This document shows positions 33,200-42,653 of a stretch of 64,000 nucleotides of DNA, piece by piece. The DNA is from [Clostridium] symbiosum (GTDB taxonomy: Bacteria; Bacillota; Clostridia; Lachnospirales; Lachnospiraceae), in the NCBI GenBank assembly GCA_036419695.1, contig CP143946.1:1448001-1512000 (forward strand), written 5' to 3'. Position numbers and translations under genes: made by a program. Below the pieces are notes generated by a model. That model made no database searches and had not been told where the DNA came from. It saw only the letters and a list, made by a program, of their open reading frames with translations. Numbering within the stretch: the stretch's first letter is position 1; each line of letters starts with the position of its first letter.

Positions 33200-35452
33200 A
33201 TGATACAGATGCTTGAGATTAGAACCGGAAGCGCCATATGGGAGATTGATGGTACAATCCTGCGTTTCCGGCGCTTGAAAAATGTAGGAGATGCAGTGGT
33301 GGAGAGAAGGATAAATCAGTATAAATCCCTGCTTTTAGAGGAGCGATACAGGGCAAACCAGGAGGAACTGATTGGCATTACGGAAATATTGGGTGAGGTT
33401 ATTTTACTGAAAATCGGATCGGAAGCATTCTACAAGAAATTCTTTCAGATGTTTCGCTTTTATTGCAGTAGATTTATGGAGGCATGGAAGAGTTCAGAAA
33501 AATATATGGTTTCTAACAAAGTCAGTATGTTTCCGGCACTGCATTATATGTTTTACGGTAAGGTAGAAGGGACGGAGGCTTGTAATCTGGCAGCGCTGCG
33601 AGGACTGTCTTGCGGAAACGAAATCTTCCAGAAGATCTTTCGGGAAGAATTTGCAGGATTCTGGATAAAAGAAATCGGGAGTATTGTGGCGCGGAATGAG
33701 AGTCTTAAGGCAGTGGCAGATAAAATTGGTATTCGAATGGTAATGGAATGTGCGATGGAATTGCAGGATGGACGGTTATTGCCATATTTGATGAAAAAAG
33801 CAAGAACATTTACAGATAACCGCACCATTATCACTGCACAAAGTTATTATCGTATGATTTTAGGAAAAGAAATTGGTATGAATCGAAACAAATTTTTTGC
33901 ACCGTTTGTTGATCAAACCGACCAGATTATAGAAAAGGAATATGCGCTGCAATGTCGCAAGTTTCCAAGGGAAAATGAAAAAGAATTGTCCGATAGCAAA
34001 GAGACTTGGAGAATATTCTTTATGCATGGTCCAACACTTTGCTTTCAGACGATTGACTTTACAATCATTGCCTGTCCGTCACTTAGGGCGGAAGTAAAAA
34101 GTTATATGAGATGCCGTTTGCGGAAAGGTCAGGCAAGGGGAGAGAAGGGGATATATTCCATATCAGAGGCATTGAATTGTTTGAGTGAAAGCAATCCCTT
34201 AATACGTTTTTTTACTGACATCAGTGAAATAGAAGCCAAGACCTTGTATATGAAAATGGAGAAAACCTGTGGAAATACAGATGGGAAGGCTATTTCTGAA
34301 ATCATGAGGGCATTCAGCCTGCTTTCCCTTATCTTTGAATATCTGATGGGTGATGAACGGGAAAACAACCTGAAGACGCCTGTCCCTCGTATAAACCCTT
34401 TTGCAAAGTTCCGGTTCCATAATGCAAGGGAGTATAAGATAAGGACGGATGTGATACCAGAGAGTGTTATGGAGCAGATAGAAATACATTTGGATGAGCT
34501 GGACGAATCGCAGAGATTGAATTACCATATTTTTTCTCAGACAGGTATGAGAATGAAGGAAGTGCTTTTTCTTGAAGAAAACTGTTTGGAAGAGACGCAG
34601 TATGAAGGACTTATGCAGATTAGATATACTCCCTACAAAACATTAAAAGCGCGGAGAAAGAAAAGCGCTCCGGATTATCACAGGGTTTTTATCTCCCAGA
34701 AACTGGCGGAAGATATCAGAGATGAGATTAAAAAAAGACAGGATTGGAGGCAGGAGCTGGGAGTGCCATATATATTTGTAAACAAGCGTCCCGGATTTCG
34801 CATCGGTATGTTAAATATGGGCAATTACATTCTACTTATGAACAAACTGATAAAAGAGAATCATATATGCGGCGAAGATGGAGAACTATGGCGTTTTACC
34901 AGCAAACAGCAGAGAAAAACATTGGCAGTCACATTGATAGAGAATGGCGGCACGGTAGAGGAACTTGCATATTGGCTTGGGCATCTGAGCAGAAATACAG
35001 CGGCAAATTATTATGCGGAAGTGAGAAAGATGAAGCTGGCGGAATTAAACACGAAATTCTTCCAGGAAAAGTTTAATCTGTTGCTGTCTGGTGAACAGTT
35101 AGCAGAGTATTCGGAAGAGGAAAGACGGTTATTGTATATGGATTTCCGTCTGGATCAAAGGCGTGTGGAATTTGGGTTTTGCATGAAGAAAATGGCCGAG
35201 GGAGGATGCGGACAAAGAAACAGCCTGTATAACTGCGTGAACTGTCGGAATCTTTGCACAGGAGAAAAATATTTGTCACATTGGCTGAAACTGCTGGAAA
35301 GCCAGGTGCTAACAGTGCAGGTAATGGAGGAGAAGTATCGGCTGGCAGGGATTACAGAATATCAGTCATTCAAAGAATATGAAAGAGCCGTGTTTCTCCG
35401 GGATTGCTATAAAAATATAGTAGAACGGATTAAGGCGGGAGGGGAGAGATGA
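33200..35452 (+). CDS. Tyrosine recombinase 2 (TnpB-like)
   Basis: 750-residue recombinase. The catalytic domain is in about residues 415-630: Arg in QTGMRMKEVLF, then SKQQRKTLAVT (Gln in place of the usual His), YWLGHLSRNTAANYY with the His and the Tyr. A C-terminal cysteine cluster (GGCGQRNSLYNCVNCRNLC) looks like a zinc-binding module. The long N-terminal part, about 400 residues, is typical of TnpB of Tn554-type elements. It overlaps the next gene by 4 bases. Confidence 0.85.
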   Translation: MIQMLEIRTGSAIWEIDGTILRFRRLKNVGDAVVERRINQYKSLLLEERYRANQEELIGITEILGEVILLKIGSEAFYKKFFQMFRFYCSRFMEAWKSSEKYMVSNKVSMFPALHYMFYGKVEGTEACNLAALRGLSCGNEIFQKIFREEFAGFWIKEIGSIVARNESLKAVADKIGIRMVMECAMELQDGRLLPYLMKKARTFTDNRTIITAQSYYRMILGKEIGMNRNKFFAPFVDQTDQIIEKEYALQCRKFPRENEKELSDSKETWRIFFMHGPTLCFQTIDFTIIACPSLRAEVKSYMRCRLRKGQARGEKGIYSISEALNCLSESNPLIRFFTDISEIEAKTLYMKMEKTCGNTDGKAISEIMRAFSLLSLIFEYLMGDERENNLKTPVPRINPFAKFRFHNAREYKIRTDVIPESVMEQIEIHLDELDESQRLNYHIFSQTGMRMKEVLFLEENCLEETQYEGLMQIRYTPYKTLKARRKKSAPDYHRVFISQKLAEDIRDEIKKRQDWRQELGVPYIFVNKRPGFRIGMLNMGNYILLMNKLIKENHICGEDGELWRFTSKQQRKTLAVTLIENGGTVEELAYWLGHLSRNTAANYYAEVRKMKLAELNTKFFQEKFNLLLSGEQLAEYSEEERRLLYMDFRLDQRRVEFGFCMKKMAEGGCGQRNSLYNCVNCRNLCTGEKYLSHWLKLLESQVLTVQVMEEKYRLAGITEYQSFKEYERAVFLRDCYKNIVERIKAGGER

Positions 35453-37032
35453 GCGGCCCATTATACAGTTATAAAGAGAACTTTGAAGAATCAGAAAAAA
35501 GCCGGTACAGGTTATTTGTAAGTGAACTTGGAAATCATTCTGTTTTTGAAGATGATACATGGATATGCGATAAAAGAATCAGAAGCGGGTCAGAACCAAA
35601 AAATTATCATCATATTTACTTTGCCGGCGTGCCGGAGACTTATAGAGAAGCCGTTAAATACTATGCAGTATTAAGGATTTTACAAGGAGATGTTATTAGA
35701 ACGGTTCGTAGCAGGATTACAAAGCTGAGTCCATTTTTTAAGTTTTGTAGGCAGATACAGCAGGGAAACAGCCTGCGAATCAGCACTTTGACAGCAGTCC
35801 ATTTTAAGGAATATCTGGAGCAGGAAGGTTATGCGGTTAAGACAAAAAACAGTACATGGCAGGAAGTTTCTACATTTTTAAATATTATGAACGGTTTTTA
35901 CGGAACGGGAGGCAGAAATCCATTTTCTGTAAATCCTTATTCCGGAACGGTAAAATTGGATTATAAATACATTCCGGATGATGTGGCAGACGGCCTTGAC
36001 CGTGTCTTTCGTAAAGAAGATATAGAACTCCATTTAAAATGTATTTACTGGCTGCTGCGTCTGATACCGTCCCGCATATCGGAAATATTAGGAATGAAGA
36101 TAGACTGCATTAAGTCGTATAATGGTCATTATGTGATATTTATACCCACATGGAAGCAGAACGGTGGCCACATTGAACCGATGTACAGGTCAATTCATCT
36201 GGAGATGGAAGGAATAGCAGGATATTTATTAAGTTTGCTGCAGAAACAGCAGGTATCTGCTAATAACCTGCAAAACCGTCTGCCGGACTTGAAGAAAGGA
36301 TACCTATTCGCATATCAAAGGGTCTTGCACTACAAAAGAGGCGGAAATTCCAGAAATGGAGTGGTAAATGTTATGCAGATTGAAACTATAAGGTATCAGT
36401 TTAAAAGACTCTGTGAGCAGTATCAAATAAAGGATGAGGAAGGTGAAGTCTATAACCTTACCTCCCATCAGTTCCGGCACAATGGAATCACGGACAGGCT
36501 GGCGGCAGGGTTTACGCTGGAGCAAATTGCGGATATGACGGGACATCATGGAAACGCCATGATATGGAACTCCTATGCTCATTTAGATTTGAAACCGGAA
36601 ACAATCGTAGAAAAGCAGAAATATGTACTGGAGGAATCTGTAAAACCCGAGGCCGGATATGTCCTTTTTGGAGGGCGTATCTTAAACATGGAAGCTGCTT
36701 TGGAAAAAAGACTTCTGAAAAATATCCGGGCGCAGAAGGTGCCGGGAGGAATTTGCGGTGACATTACCGGATGTAAAAGCGATATGTGGAACTGCCTTGA
36801 GTGTGATAGGTTCGTAGTGGATTCCGGACAAGTATCTTATTTTGCAGAGGAAGCACAACGATGGGAAGAAAAAGCAGAGTGTTTTTCGGCTATGCCTATG
36901 GTCAGGGACAATGCGAAAAAACATGCTATGCAGTATAGAAAAGTGATAGAGCGAATACAGATGGAGGACAGGCATGAAAGAAGTACCGACAAAATTACTG
37001 GAATATCAGGATCAGGTGAGGATGGAAACTGA
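35449..37032 (+). CDS. Tyrosine recombinase 3
   Basis: 527-residue recombinase overlapping the previous gene (ATGA). Catalytic residues: Arg in LIPSRISEILGMK, LTSHQFRHNGIT (HxxR with His), TGHHGNAMIWNSYAH with the second His and the Tyr. A C-terminal Cys cluster (GICGDITGCKSDMWNCLEC) again looks like a zinc site. Classic Tn554 has two recombinases, so a third makes this a trio arrangement. Confidence 0.85.
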   Translation: MSGPLYSYKENFEESEKSRYRLFVSELGNHSVFEDDTWICDKRIRSGSEPKNYHHIYFAGVPETYREAVKYYAVLRILQGDVIRTVRSRITKLSPFFKFCRQIQQGNSLRISTLTAVHFKEYLEQEGYAVKTKNSTWQEVSTFLNIMNGFYGTGGRNPFSVNPYSGTVKLDYKYIPDDVADGLDRVFRKEDIELHLKCIYWLLRLIPSRISEILGMKIDCIKSYNGHYVIFIPTWKQNGGHIEPMYRSIHLEMEGIAGYLLSLLQKQQVSANNLQNRLPDLKKGYLFAYQRVLHYKRGGNSRNGVVNVMQIETIRYQFKRLCEQYQIKDEEGEVYNLTSHQFRHNGITDRLAAGFTLEQIADMTGHHGNAMIWNSYAHLDLKPETIVEKQKYVLEESVKPEAGYVLFGGRILNMEAALEKRLLKNIRAQKVPGGICGDITGCKSDMWNCLECDRFVVDSGQVSYFAEEAQRWEEKAECFSAMPMVRDNAKKHAMQYRKVIERIQMEDRHERSTDKITGISGSGEDGN

Positions 37033-37336
37033 ACAAAAGGTTCGTTGTGCGATTGAGGAATTGAAAGCGGAAGGGTATACGGTCAGAATAAAAGATCTGG
37101 TAGAGTATACAGGACTGTCGCGTTCTGTATTTGCTAAGCCGCATATTAGAAAATTATTGGAGAATTATGAAATTGGGAATTCCTCACGGATAGGTAATAG
37201 AAAAGAGGGATCGACACGCAAGCAAAAAATGGAGGAACGAATTAAACGACTGGCGGAAGAGAATACAGAGTTGAAAAAAGAATGTGAATTACTTCGCGGG
37301 CGGCTTTTTCTCCTGATGCAAAGAGAGAAAAAATAA
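36974..37336 (+). CDS. TnpC-like transposition accessory protein
   Basis: 120 residues, ATG at 36974 inside the end of recombinase 3 (59-base overlap), after GGAGGACAGG. The N-terminal half has a helix-turn-helix (VRIKDLVEYTGLSRSVFAKP), the C-terminal half is a charged coiled coil (ERIKRLAEENTELKKECELL). This is the layout of TnpC in Tn554-type elements and of DUF6262 proteins; it probably directs recombination rather than catalysing it. Confidence 0.8.
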   Translation: MKEVPTKLLEYQDQVRMETEQKVRCAIEELKAEGYTVRIKDLVEYTGLSRSVFAKPHIRKLLENYEIGNSSRIGNRKEGSTRKQKMEERIKRLAEENTELKKECELLRGRLFLLMQREKK

Positions 37337-37346
37337 TATTTTGAAT

Positions 37347-37396
37347 AAAAATCAACATCTAATTTTGGAAATTTCTGAAATTAGATGTTGATTTTT
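37347..37396. terminator. Strong bidirectional hairpin between transposition and defence genes
   Basis: AAAAATCAACATCTAATTT (37347-37365) and its exact complement (37378-37396) form a 19-base-pair stem with A-run and T-run ends. It should separate the recombinase transcript from the defence operon. Confidence 0.9.
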
Positions 37397-37415
37397 ATAC
37401 AAAATGGTATATACT
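37388..37415 (+). promoter_or_regulatory. Likely promoter of the defence operon
   Basis: TTGATT (37388-37393) and TATACT (37410-37415) are 16 bases apart; the -35 box lies in the 3' arm of the terminator. The first defence gene starts at 37459. No other promoter is obvious before 43680, so all six genes may depend on it. Confidence 0.5.
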
Positions 37416-37458
37416 ATAAGAGAAAGACATTATGGATAGTCAGAATGAGGAGATTATT

Positions 37459-38754
37459 ATGCTGATACAATTTAACTTTAAAAATTTCAAATCATTTCGT
37501 GATGAAGTGTCGCTTGACTTGTCAGCGACTAAAATAACAGAGCATGAGGATCACGTTGTGGATATAGCAAATGATAAGCTGCTGAAGGTAGCTGCAATTT
37601 ACGGGGCTAACGCAAGTGGTAAGTCAAATGTGTATGATGCGTTTGACTACATGACTTATTATGTGGCAGAGTCGTTTAAATTTGGAGATGAGGATGAAAA
37701 CCGCCGGAAAAAGGAGGCAGATTATCTGAAAGTAACACCGTTTCTGTTTGATGATAACAGCCGTAATGAAGAGACCACATTTGAGGTTTTCTTTGTTGAC
37801 AATTCTGAAAATACCGGAAAGATATACCAATATGGTTTTTCGTTAAAAAAAGACGAGGTAGTGGAGGAATGGCTGTATTCGAAGGCGAAAACGGCAAGAA
37901 ACAATTACAGGACTGTATTTTACCGCAAAAAAGGCGAAGAACTGGAAATGAATGGGTTTTCAAAGAACCATGTGGAGAATATCAAAGCATCCTTGAATAA
38001 AGAAGCACTGATTGTTTCTCTGGGAGCAAAGCTGCGGATTACAAAACTAAAGAAGGTAAGGGACTGGTTCCTGAATAATGATATCATTGACTTCGGTGAC
38101 CCGGCAGAAAACTTCTTTCGGTCCAGAGTTCTCCCGGATGAATTTACAGACAGCAAGGAAGTGCAGAAGAACGTGGTAAAGTATTTTGCATCCTTTGATG
38201 AGGCAATACAGGATTTTAAAGTGGAAGAGCTGCCGCCAGAGGATGAAAAGGAGACGAGCAAGAGCTATACCATTGATGCTCTTCATAGAAAAGTGGGGAG
38301 TCAGGAGATGGCTTCCATTCCGTTGAAGCAGGAATCCAGCGGCACACTGAAAATGTTTGCGCTTTATCCATCTTTGAAAGATGTACTGGATAACGGAGGA
38401 ACATTGTTTGTAGATGAACTGAACGCCAGGCTGCATCCATTGCTTGTCCGGAATATTATACTGACCTTTTTATCTCCGGAGATTAATACCCAGAATGCCC
38501 AGCTTATTTTTACTACCCACGATATCTGGCAGTTTTCCAATGAACTGCTGCGCAGGGATGAAATCTGGATGGTAAACAAAAACAGAGATGGAGTATCAGA
38601 ACTGTATTCACTGGCTGAGTTTAAAGACGAGGACGGCAATAAAGTGCGCAGAGACGAGGCTTTGGCGAAGAATTACCTTACAGGAAACTATGGCGCCATT
38701 CCGGCATTGAAACCGATGAAGATGCTTACAGGGAGGGCTGCGGATGGCGAATAA
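37459..38754 (+). CDS. RloA-like AAA ATPase of a defence pair
   Basis: 431-residue ATPase of the ABC/SMC-like AAA_15/AAA_21 type. I use the ATG at 37459, six bases after TGAGGAGA. Walker A is IYGANASGKSN (Lys55), the ABC signature-like motif is KQESSGTLK (near 290), Walker B is LFVDELNARLHP (near 316) and the H-loop FTTHD (near 351). With the RloB-like gene that overlaps it by 11 bases it forms the RloA/RloB pair, related to abortive-infection systems (AbiL type, from memory). It probably senses phage and controls RloB. Confidence 0.88.
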   Translation: MLIQFNFKNFKSFRDEVSLDLSATKITEHEDHVVDIANDKLLKVAAIYGANASGKSNVYDAFDYMTYYVAESFKFGDEDENRRKKEADYLKVTPFLFDDNSRNEETTFEVFFVDNSENTGKIYQYGFSLKKDEVVEEWLYSKAKTARNNYRTVFYRKKGEELEMNGFSKNHVENIKASLNKEALIVSLGAKLRITKLKKVRDWFLNNDIIDFGDPAENFFRSRVLPDEFTDSKEVQKNVVKYFASFDEAIQDFKVEELPPEDEKETSKSYTIDALHRKVGSQEMASIPLKQESSGTLKMFALYPSLKDVLDNGGTLFVDELNARLHPLLVRNIILTFLSPEINTQNAQLIFTTHDIWQFSNELLRRDEIWMVNKNRDGVSELYSLAEFKDEDGNKVRRDEALAKNYLTGNYGAIPALKPMKMLTGRAADGE

Positions 38755-39415
38755 AGGCGGAGGAAAACCCAGTGACCGCAGGGCCGGGAAAAGAAGAGAC
38801 CGGAACCAGCGTGTGGGGATAAGAGTACCAGAGTTGGGATATTACCTGATCGTGACAGATACAGAAGAAACAGAGAAGAATTATTTTGAGGGGCTGCGGG
38901 ACAGTATACCGACAGATTTAAAAGACCGCCTGGTGATAAAGGTGGAAAAGGCTAAGACGATAGAATTGGTGGAACGGGCGTTGGAGCTTGCAAATAAGGA
39001 GCCGCAGTACCGTATCCCCTGGATTGTATTTGACAGGGATCAGGTAAAGGATTTTGATGATATTATTCAGGCGGCGGAGAAAAGCGGTGTCGGTGCAGGC
39101 TGGTCCAATCCCTGCTTTGAGATTTGGATGTATGCCTATTTTGGTGAGATGCCGGCGATACGGGAGTCGTATACCTGCTGTGACCGGTTTGCGGATAAGT
39201 TTGAAAAGGTTACGGGACAGAAATATTTTAAGAAAGATAAAGATATTTACCGCAAGCTGGTGCAGTATGGGGATGAGGAAAATGCGATTCGGATAGCGGA
39301 ACGGTGCTATAAGAAGTGCATGGATGATGGGAAGGAAAAGTCATCGGAGATGTGGCCGGGGTGTATGGTGCAGCGGTTGGTGGAAGAAATAAAAGGAAAA
39401 ATTTCAGAAAGATAA
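38744..39415 (+). CDS. RloB-family protein of a defence pair
   Basis: 223-residue partner of the ATPase. After a basic N terminus, the RloB hallmarks appear in order: VTDTEETEKNYFEGL (usual EGxxTExxYF region), IVFDRDQVKDFDD (near 94), and SNPCFEIWMYAYF (near 121). This family has a TOPRIM-like core, so a nuclease role is plausible. The gene overlaps rloA by 11 bases and is followed after 11 bases by the CD-NTase gene with no promoter or terminator between. Confidence 0.88.
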   Translation: MANKGGGKPSDRRAGKRRDRNQRVGIRVPELGYYLIVTDTEETEKNYFEGLRDSIPTDLKDRLVIKVEKAKTIELVERALELANKEPQYRIPWIVFDRDQVKDFDDIIQAAEKSGVGAGWSNPCFEIWMYAYFGEMPAIRESYTCCDRFADKFEKVTGQKYFKKDKDIYRKLVQYGDEENAIRIAERCYKKCMDDGKEKSSEMWPGCMVQRLVEEIKGKISER

Positions 39416-39426
39416 GAGGTAGAAGT

Positions 39427-40434
39427 ATGTTGAATTTACAAAAAGAATTTTTAGATTTTCATGATGCAATAAAATTAGATGATGAAAATAAGACATTGCG
39501 CGAAAAAAGAGAAATCCTTCTTAAAAAACTAAAAGAAAATATAACAGAAGAAGCAGCAACCTATACTACTTTTAATCAAGGTAGTTATGCTATGGGAACA
39601 GGTATTTTACCAGAGGATGAAGATTATGATATTGATGTGGGGATTAAGTTTGACATTTCAAAAGATGATTTTGAAGACCCGATTGAACCTAAAAAATGGG
39701 TTAGAGATGCTTTGAATGGTCATACTAAGAGTGTAAAAATAAGAAGATCTTGTGTAACTGTTACATATCAAAATGCAGGAGAAGCATTATATCATGTGGA
39801 TTTTGCAATTTATGCAGCTCAAAATTCGGATGGGAAAATGTATATTGCCAAAGGAAAAGAATTTTCAGCTAAAGAAAATAAAAAATGGGAGCTTAGTGAC
39901 CCACAGGGTTTGATTAATGCTATAAAAGATAAATATAATGATAAAGATGCAGCTCAATTCCGCAGAGTAATAAGATACTTGAAAAAATGGAAAACTCATA
40001 ATTTCGGTTCAAGTGGAAATGCGGCACCTACAGGTATTGGTTTAACAGTATTAGCATATAACCTTTTTTGTGTTAACAAAGAAACTGATTGGGCAACAGG
40101 AAAGGAAACTTATAATGATTTTGAGGCATTACGCAATTTGGTAATAAGCATTAAAAATGCGTTTTCATTGGCATGGAATAATGAAGATGCAGTTTTTTAT
40201 CACACTATTTCAGCATATCTCCCTGTAGAACCGTATAACGAATTGTTCGAAAAAATGACAGTAATTCAAATGGAAGATTTTTATCAAAAGTTAGATTCTA
40301 TGTTAAGCAAGTTTGACGAAGTGTCAAGTAAAAGTAAACGCGCAGAAGCATGCTCTTTATTGGTTGAAGTATTTGGTAGTGATTTTCCGGTAACCGTTGA
40401 TAGAAGTACTGTTGGAACATCAGAATCAGCATAA
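39427..40434 (+). CDS. CBASS cyclic-oligonucleotide synthase (CD-NTase)
   Basis: 335-residue cGAS/DncV-like nucleotidyltransferase that makes a cyclic di- or trinucleotide on phage infection. ATG at 39427 after AAGAGGTAG. Motifs: NQGSYAMGTGI (Gly52-Ser53), DYDIDVGIKF with Asp68 and Asp70, and the third Asp125 in YHVDFAIYA. The C terminus ends SESA; the last residue is small, which fits conjugation by Cap2 (inference). From here to 43680 the DNA is clearly more AT-rich than the recombinase and ICE genes around it. Confidence 0.93.
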   Translation: MLNLQKEFLDFHDAIKLDDENKTLREKREILLKKLKENITEEAATYTTFNQGSYAMGTGILPEDEDYDIDVGIKFDISKDDFEDPIEPKKWVRDALNGHTKSVKIRRSCVTVTYQNAGEALYHVDFAIYAAQNSDGKMYIAKGKEFSAKENKKWELSDPQGLINAIKDKYNDKDAAQFRRVIRYLKKWKTHNFGSSGNAAPTGIGLTVLAYNLFCVNKETDWATGKETYNDFEALRNLVISIKNAFSLAWNNEDAVFYHTISAYLPVEPYNELFEKMTVIQMEDFYQKLDSMLSKFDEVSSKSKRAEACSLLVEVFGSDFPVTVDRSTVGTSESA

Positions 40435-40440
40435 ATATAT

Positions 40441-42189
40441 ATGGAAAAAAAAGAAATACGAGATATAATTAAAAAATTGAATTTGGCATTTAATGTGGAT
40501 TTCCAAGAAAGTCCAAACTGTAAGGAAGAGTATTTTCTTGAGTATAAGGGAAGTGTAAAAATAGATGATACTGACAGTATATCAATGTTTATATTATTTA
40601 GAGAGCACTTCCCTTTAATACTACCGGATTTTTTTGTTGATAATATGGAAAAGTTTAGGGCTCACGTTGGAACTGATGGAAAAATTTGTTTGTTTGATAC
40701 AAGTTCTATATTAGTAAATCAAGATATGCCCGATCAAATTGTATTTGATTGTTATGAGCAGGCAATCAAAATCCTTAAGATTATACCGGGTAGTAAAGAA
40801 TATAATGAAGAGGTAAGTAGAGAGTTTGAATCATATTGGATAGCTGTGATGAATAAGGAGGCATATTCAAGTGTCGATATTGATAATATAAGTTACAAAG
40901 AGTGCCCAATGGTTTGCATGAATGGAATGAGTATGATATCCGAGACAGCGGAAGATGCAAAGGCAATGTTAATCAATGCATACGGTTTGAAAGAAGATGA
41001 AAATGTTTTTGAACGTAAGTGTATATTCATACGTATTAGAGATGGAAGCCCTATAATACCGTTGTCTAAAAAGTTCAAATGGAATACGGTTCGAAAATAT
41101 ATTATCAATAATATATCATCCTCGGTAAAACGTCAATTCCAAAAATTCCTAGATTTAAGAGTTAGAAATGCTGTACGCTTTATTCTATTGATATATAAAG
41201 GAACTCAAGGAAAAATATTATTTGGCTTCCGTGTACAATTTACAAACTCTAGATATTGTAAAATAGAAAATTCATACAATTGTATAGTGGAAAATGTTTT
41301 TGTGAGACGTATTGATTATCAATATTTAGTAATGCGTGGAGGTGCGTTTAATACTTTAAAAGAAAAGAATGTATTGCTTATGGGGTGCGGTTCAGTAGGT
41401 GGATATATTGCAAGTAATCTTTGTCAAGCTGGTATCATTAATATTGATATTTTAGATGATGATATTTTTATGCCGGACAATGTACATCGTCACTTTTTAG
41501 GATTTGATTCATTTAGACCAAGAAAAAGCCGCTATAAGTCAGATTTACTTAAAGAGAGGCTGGAAAATCAATATCCATATGCAGATATTGATTCCTTGAA
41601 TTTTGTTAACCGTAGTGCCGAGGCTTTTATAGAAAATTACGAAAGATTTAAAAATTATGATATTATTATATCTGCACTTGGAGAGCCTACAATAAACTTA
41701 GAAATAAATCGACTTCTTGTGGAAAAGGGAATAAAAGTTCCTTTTATTTGTTGTTTTAACGAACCATATGGTATAGGTGGTCATGTTATTGTAGTTAATG
41801 TAGACGAAACATCATGTTTAAGATGTCTTTATACAGATGTAATCAGTGAAGAACTCGTTGCCTTTCGTGGTAGCTTTGTTAGGCCAAATCAAAATTTTAA
41901 GAAAAACATATCGGGGTGTAGTAGTGCATTTGTTCCGTATAGTTGTTTGGATTCACAACAGACCGCTATTCTTGCAACAAGAAAAATAGTGGATATATTG
42001 AATATGAAGCAGATAAAAAATGGCTTATATTCTTGGATAGGAGATTCGGATAGCATACAAGAGCAAGGATTTAAATTATCACAACGTTATATTTGTAATA
42101 AAGAGAAAAGATTTATACAGGAAGAGTTTTTTGCGAATAGGCATTGTAAAGTATGTATGGAACGAAAAGGGAATTCATATGAGGTATGA
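40441..42189 (+). CDS. cap2: Cap2, E2-E1 fusion of type II CBASS
   Basis: 582-residue ubiquitin-conjugation-like enzyme that joins the CD-NTase C terminus to a target and primes it. N-terminal E2-like domain with the catalytic Cys83 in HVGTDGKICLF; C-terminal ThiF/E1 domain with the ATP-binding LLMGCGSVGGYIAS (about 312-327), DDIFMPDNVHRH, a likely E1 cysteine in SGCSSAFVPYS (near 491), and two CxxC pairs (CLRC, CKVC) for zinc. No clear ribosome site precedes the ATG, six bases after the CD-NTase stop. Confidence 0.92.
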   Translation: MEKKEIRDIIKKLNLAFNVDFQESPNCKEEYFLEYKGSVKIDDTDSISMFILFREHFPLILPDFFVDNMEKFRAHVGTDGKICLFDTSSILVNQDMPDQIVFDCYEQAIKILKIIPGSKEYNEEVSREFESYWIAVMNKEAYSSVDIDNISYKECPMVCMNGMSMISETAEDAKAMLINAYGLKEDENVFERKCIFIRIRDGSPIIPLSKKFKWNTVRKYIINNISSSVKRQFQKFLDLRVRNAVRFILLIYKGTQGKILFGFRVQFTNSRYCKIENSYNCIVENVFVRRIDYQYLVMRGGAFNTLKEKNVLLMGCGSVGGYIASNLCQAGIINIDILDDDIFMPDNVHRHFLGFDSFRPRKSRYKSDLLKERLENQYPYADIDSLNFVNRSAEAFIENYERFKNYDIIISALGEPTINLEINRLLVEKGIKVPFICCFNEPYGIGGHVIVVNVDETSCLRCLYTDVISEELVAFRGSFVRPNQNFKKNISGCSSAFVPYSCLDSQQTAILATRKIVDILNMKQIKNGLYSWIGDSDSIQEQGFKLSQRYICNKEKRFIQEEFFANRHCKVCMERKGNSYEV

Positions 42190-42649
42190 TTATGAGGAAA
42201 AAGTTTCTGTAATTATTAGTGGGGTGGTAGAAAAACAGTTTTTGGAGTATATGAATTGTTATGATTATAAAGTGGAACATGGTGGGATTATGGCAGGAAT
42301 ACTAAAGCCAGATAAAAAACAAATTGTAATAACAGATATTACAACACCACAAGAGGATGACATCTGCAGAGCATTTTCTTTTCATCGCTCGGAGAATAAG
42401 CATCAATTGATTATGGACTCATTGTGGAGAGAATCACAGTATACAAAGACCTATTTAGGGGAATGGCATACTCACAGGGAAGCCACACCAACTCCATCTT
42501 CTGTCGATAGAAAAAATTGGAATAGAATTATAAAAAGAGAAAAAAATTCTGATTGGATATTTTTTATAATAGTTGGAACAAAAAATATTGGTATTTGGAC
42601 AATTGAAAATGGACGGATTGTGAAAATGTCAGAAAGGGATATAAATTAA
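42179..42649 (+). CDS. cap3: Cap3, JAB/JAMM deconjugating protease of type II CBASS
   Basis: 156-residue metalloprotease that removes the Cap2-made conjugate. The JAMM zinc site is complete: Glu33 in KVEHGGIM, His97 and His99 in GEWHTH, and Asp110 in SSVDRKNW. The ATG at 42179 overlaps the end of cap2 by 11 bases. The third gene of the CBASS order cdn-cap2-cap3-effector. Confidence 0.9.
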   Translation: MRYDYEEKVSVIISGVVEKQFLEYMNCYDYKVEHGGIMAGILKPDKKQIVITDITTPQEDDICRAFSFHRSENKHQLIMDSLWRESQYTKTYLGEWHTHREATPTPSSVDRKNWNRIIKREKNSDWIFFIIVGTKNIGIWTIENGRIVKMSERDIN

Positions 42650-42653
42650 GAAA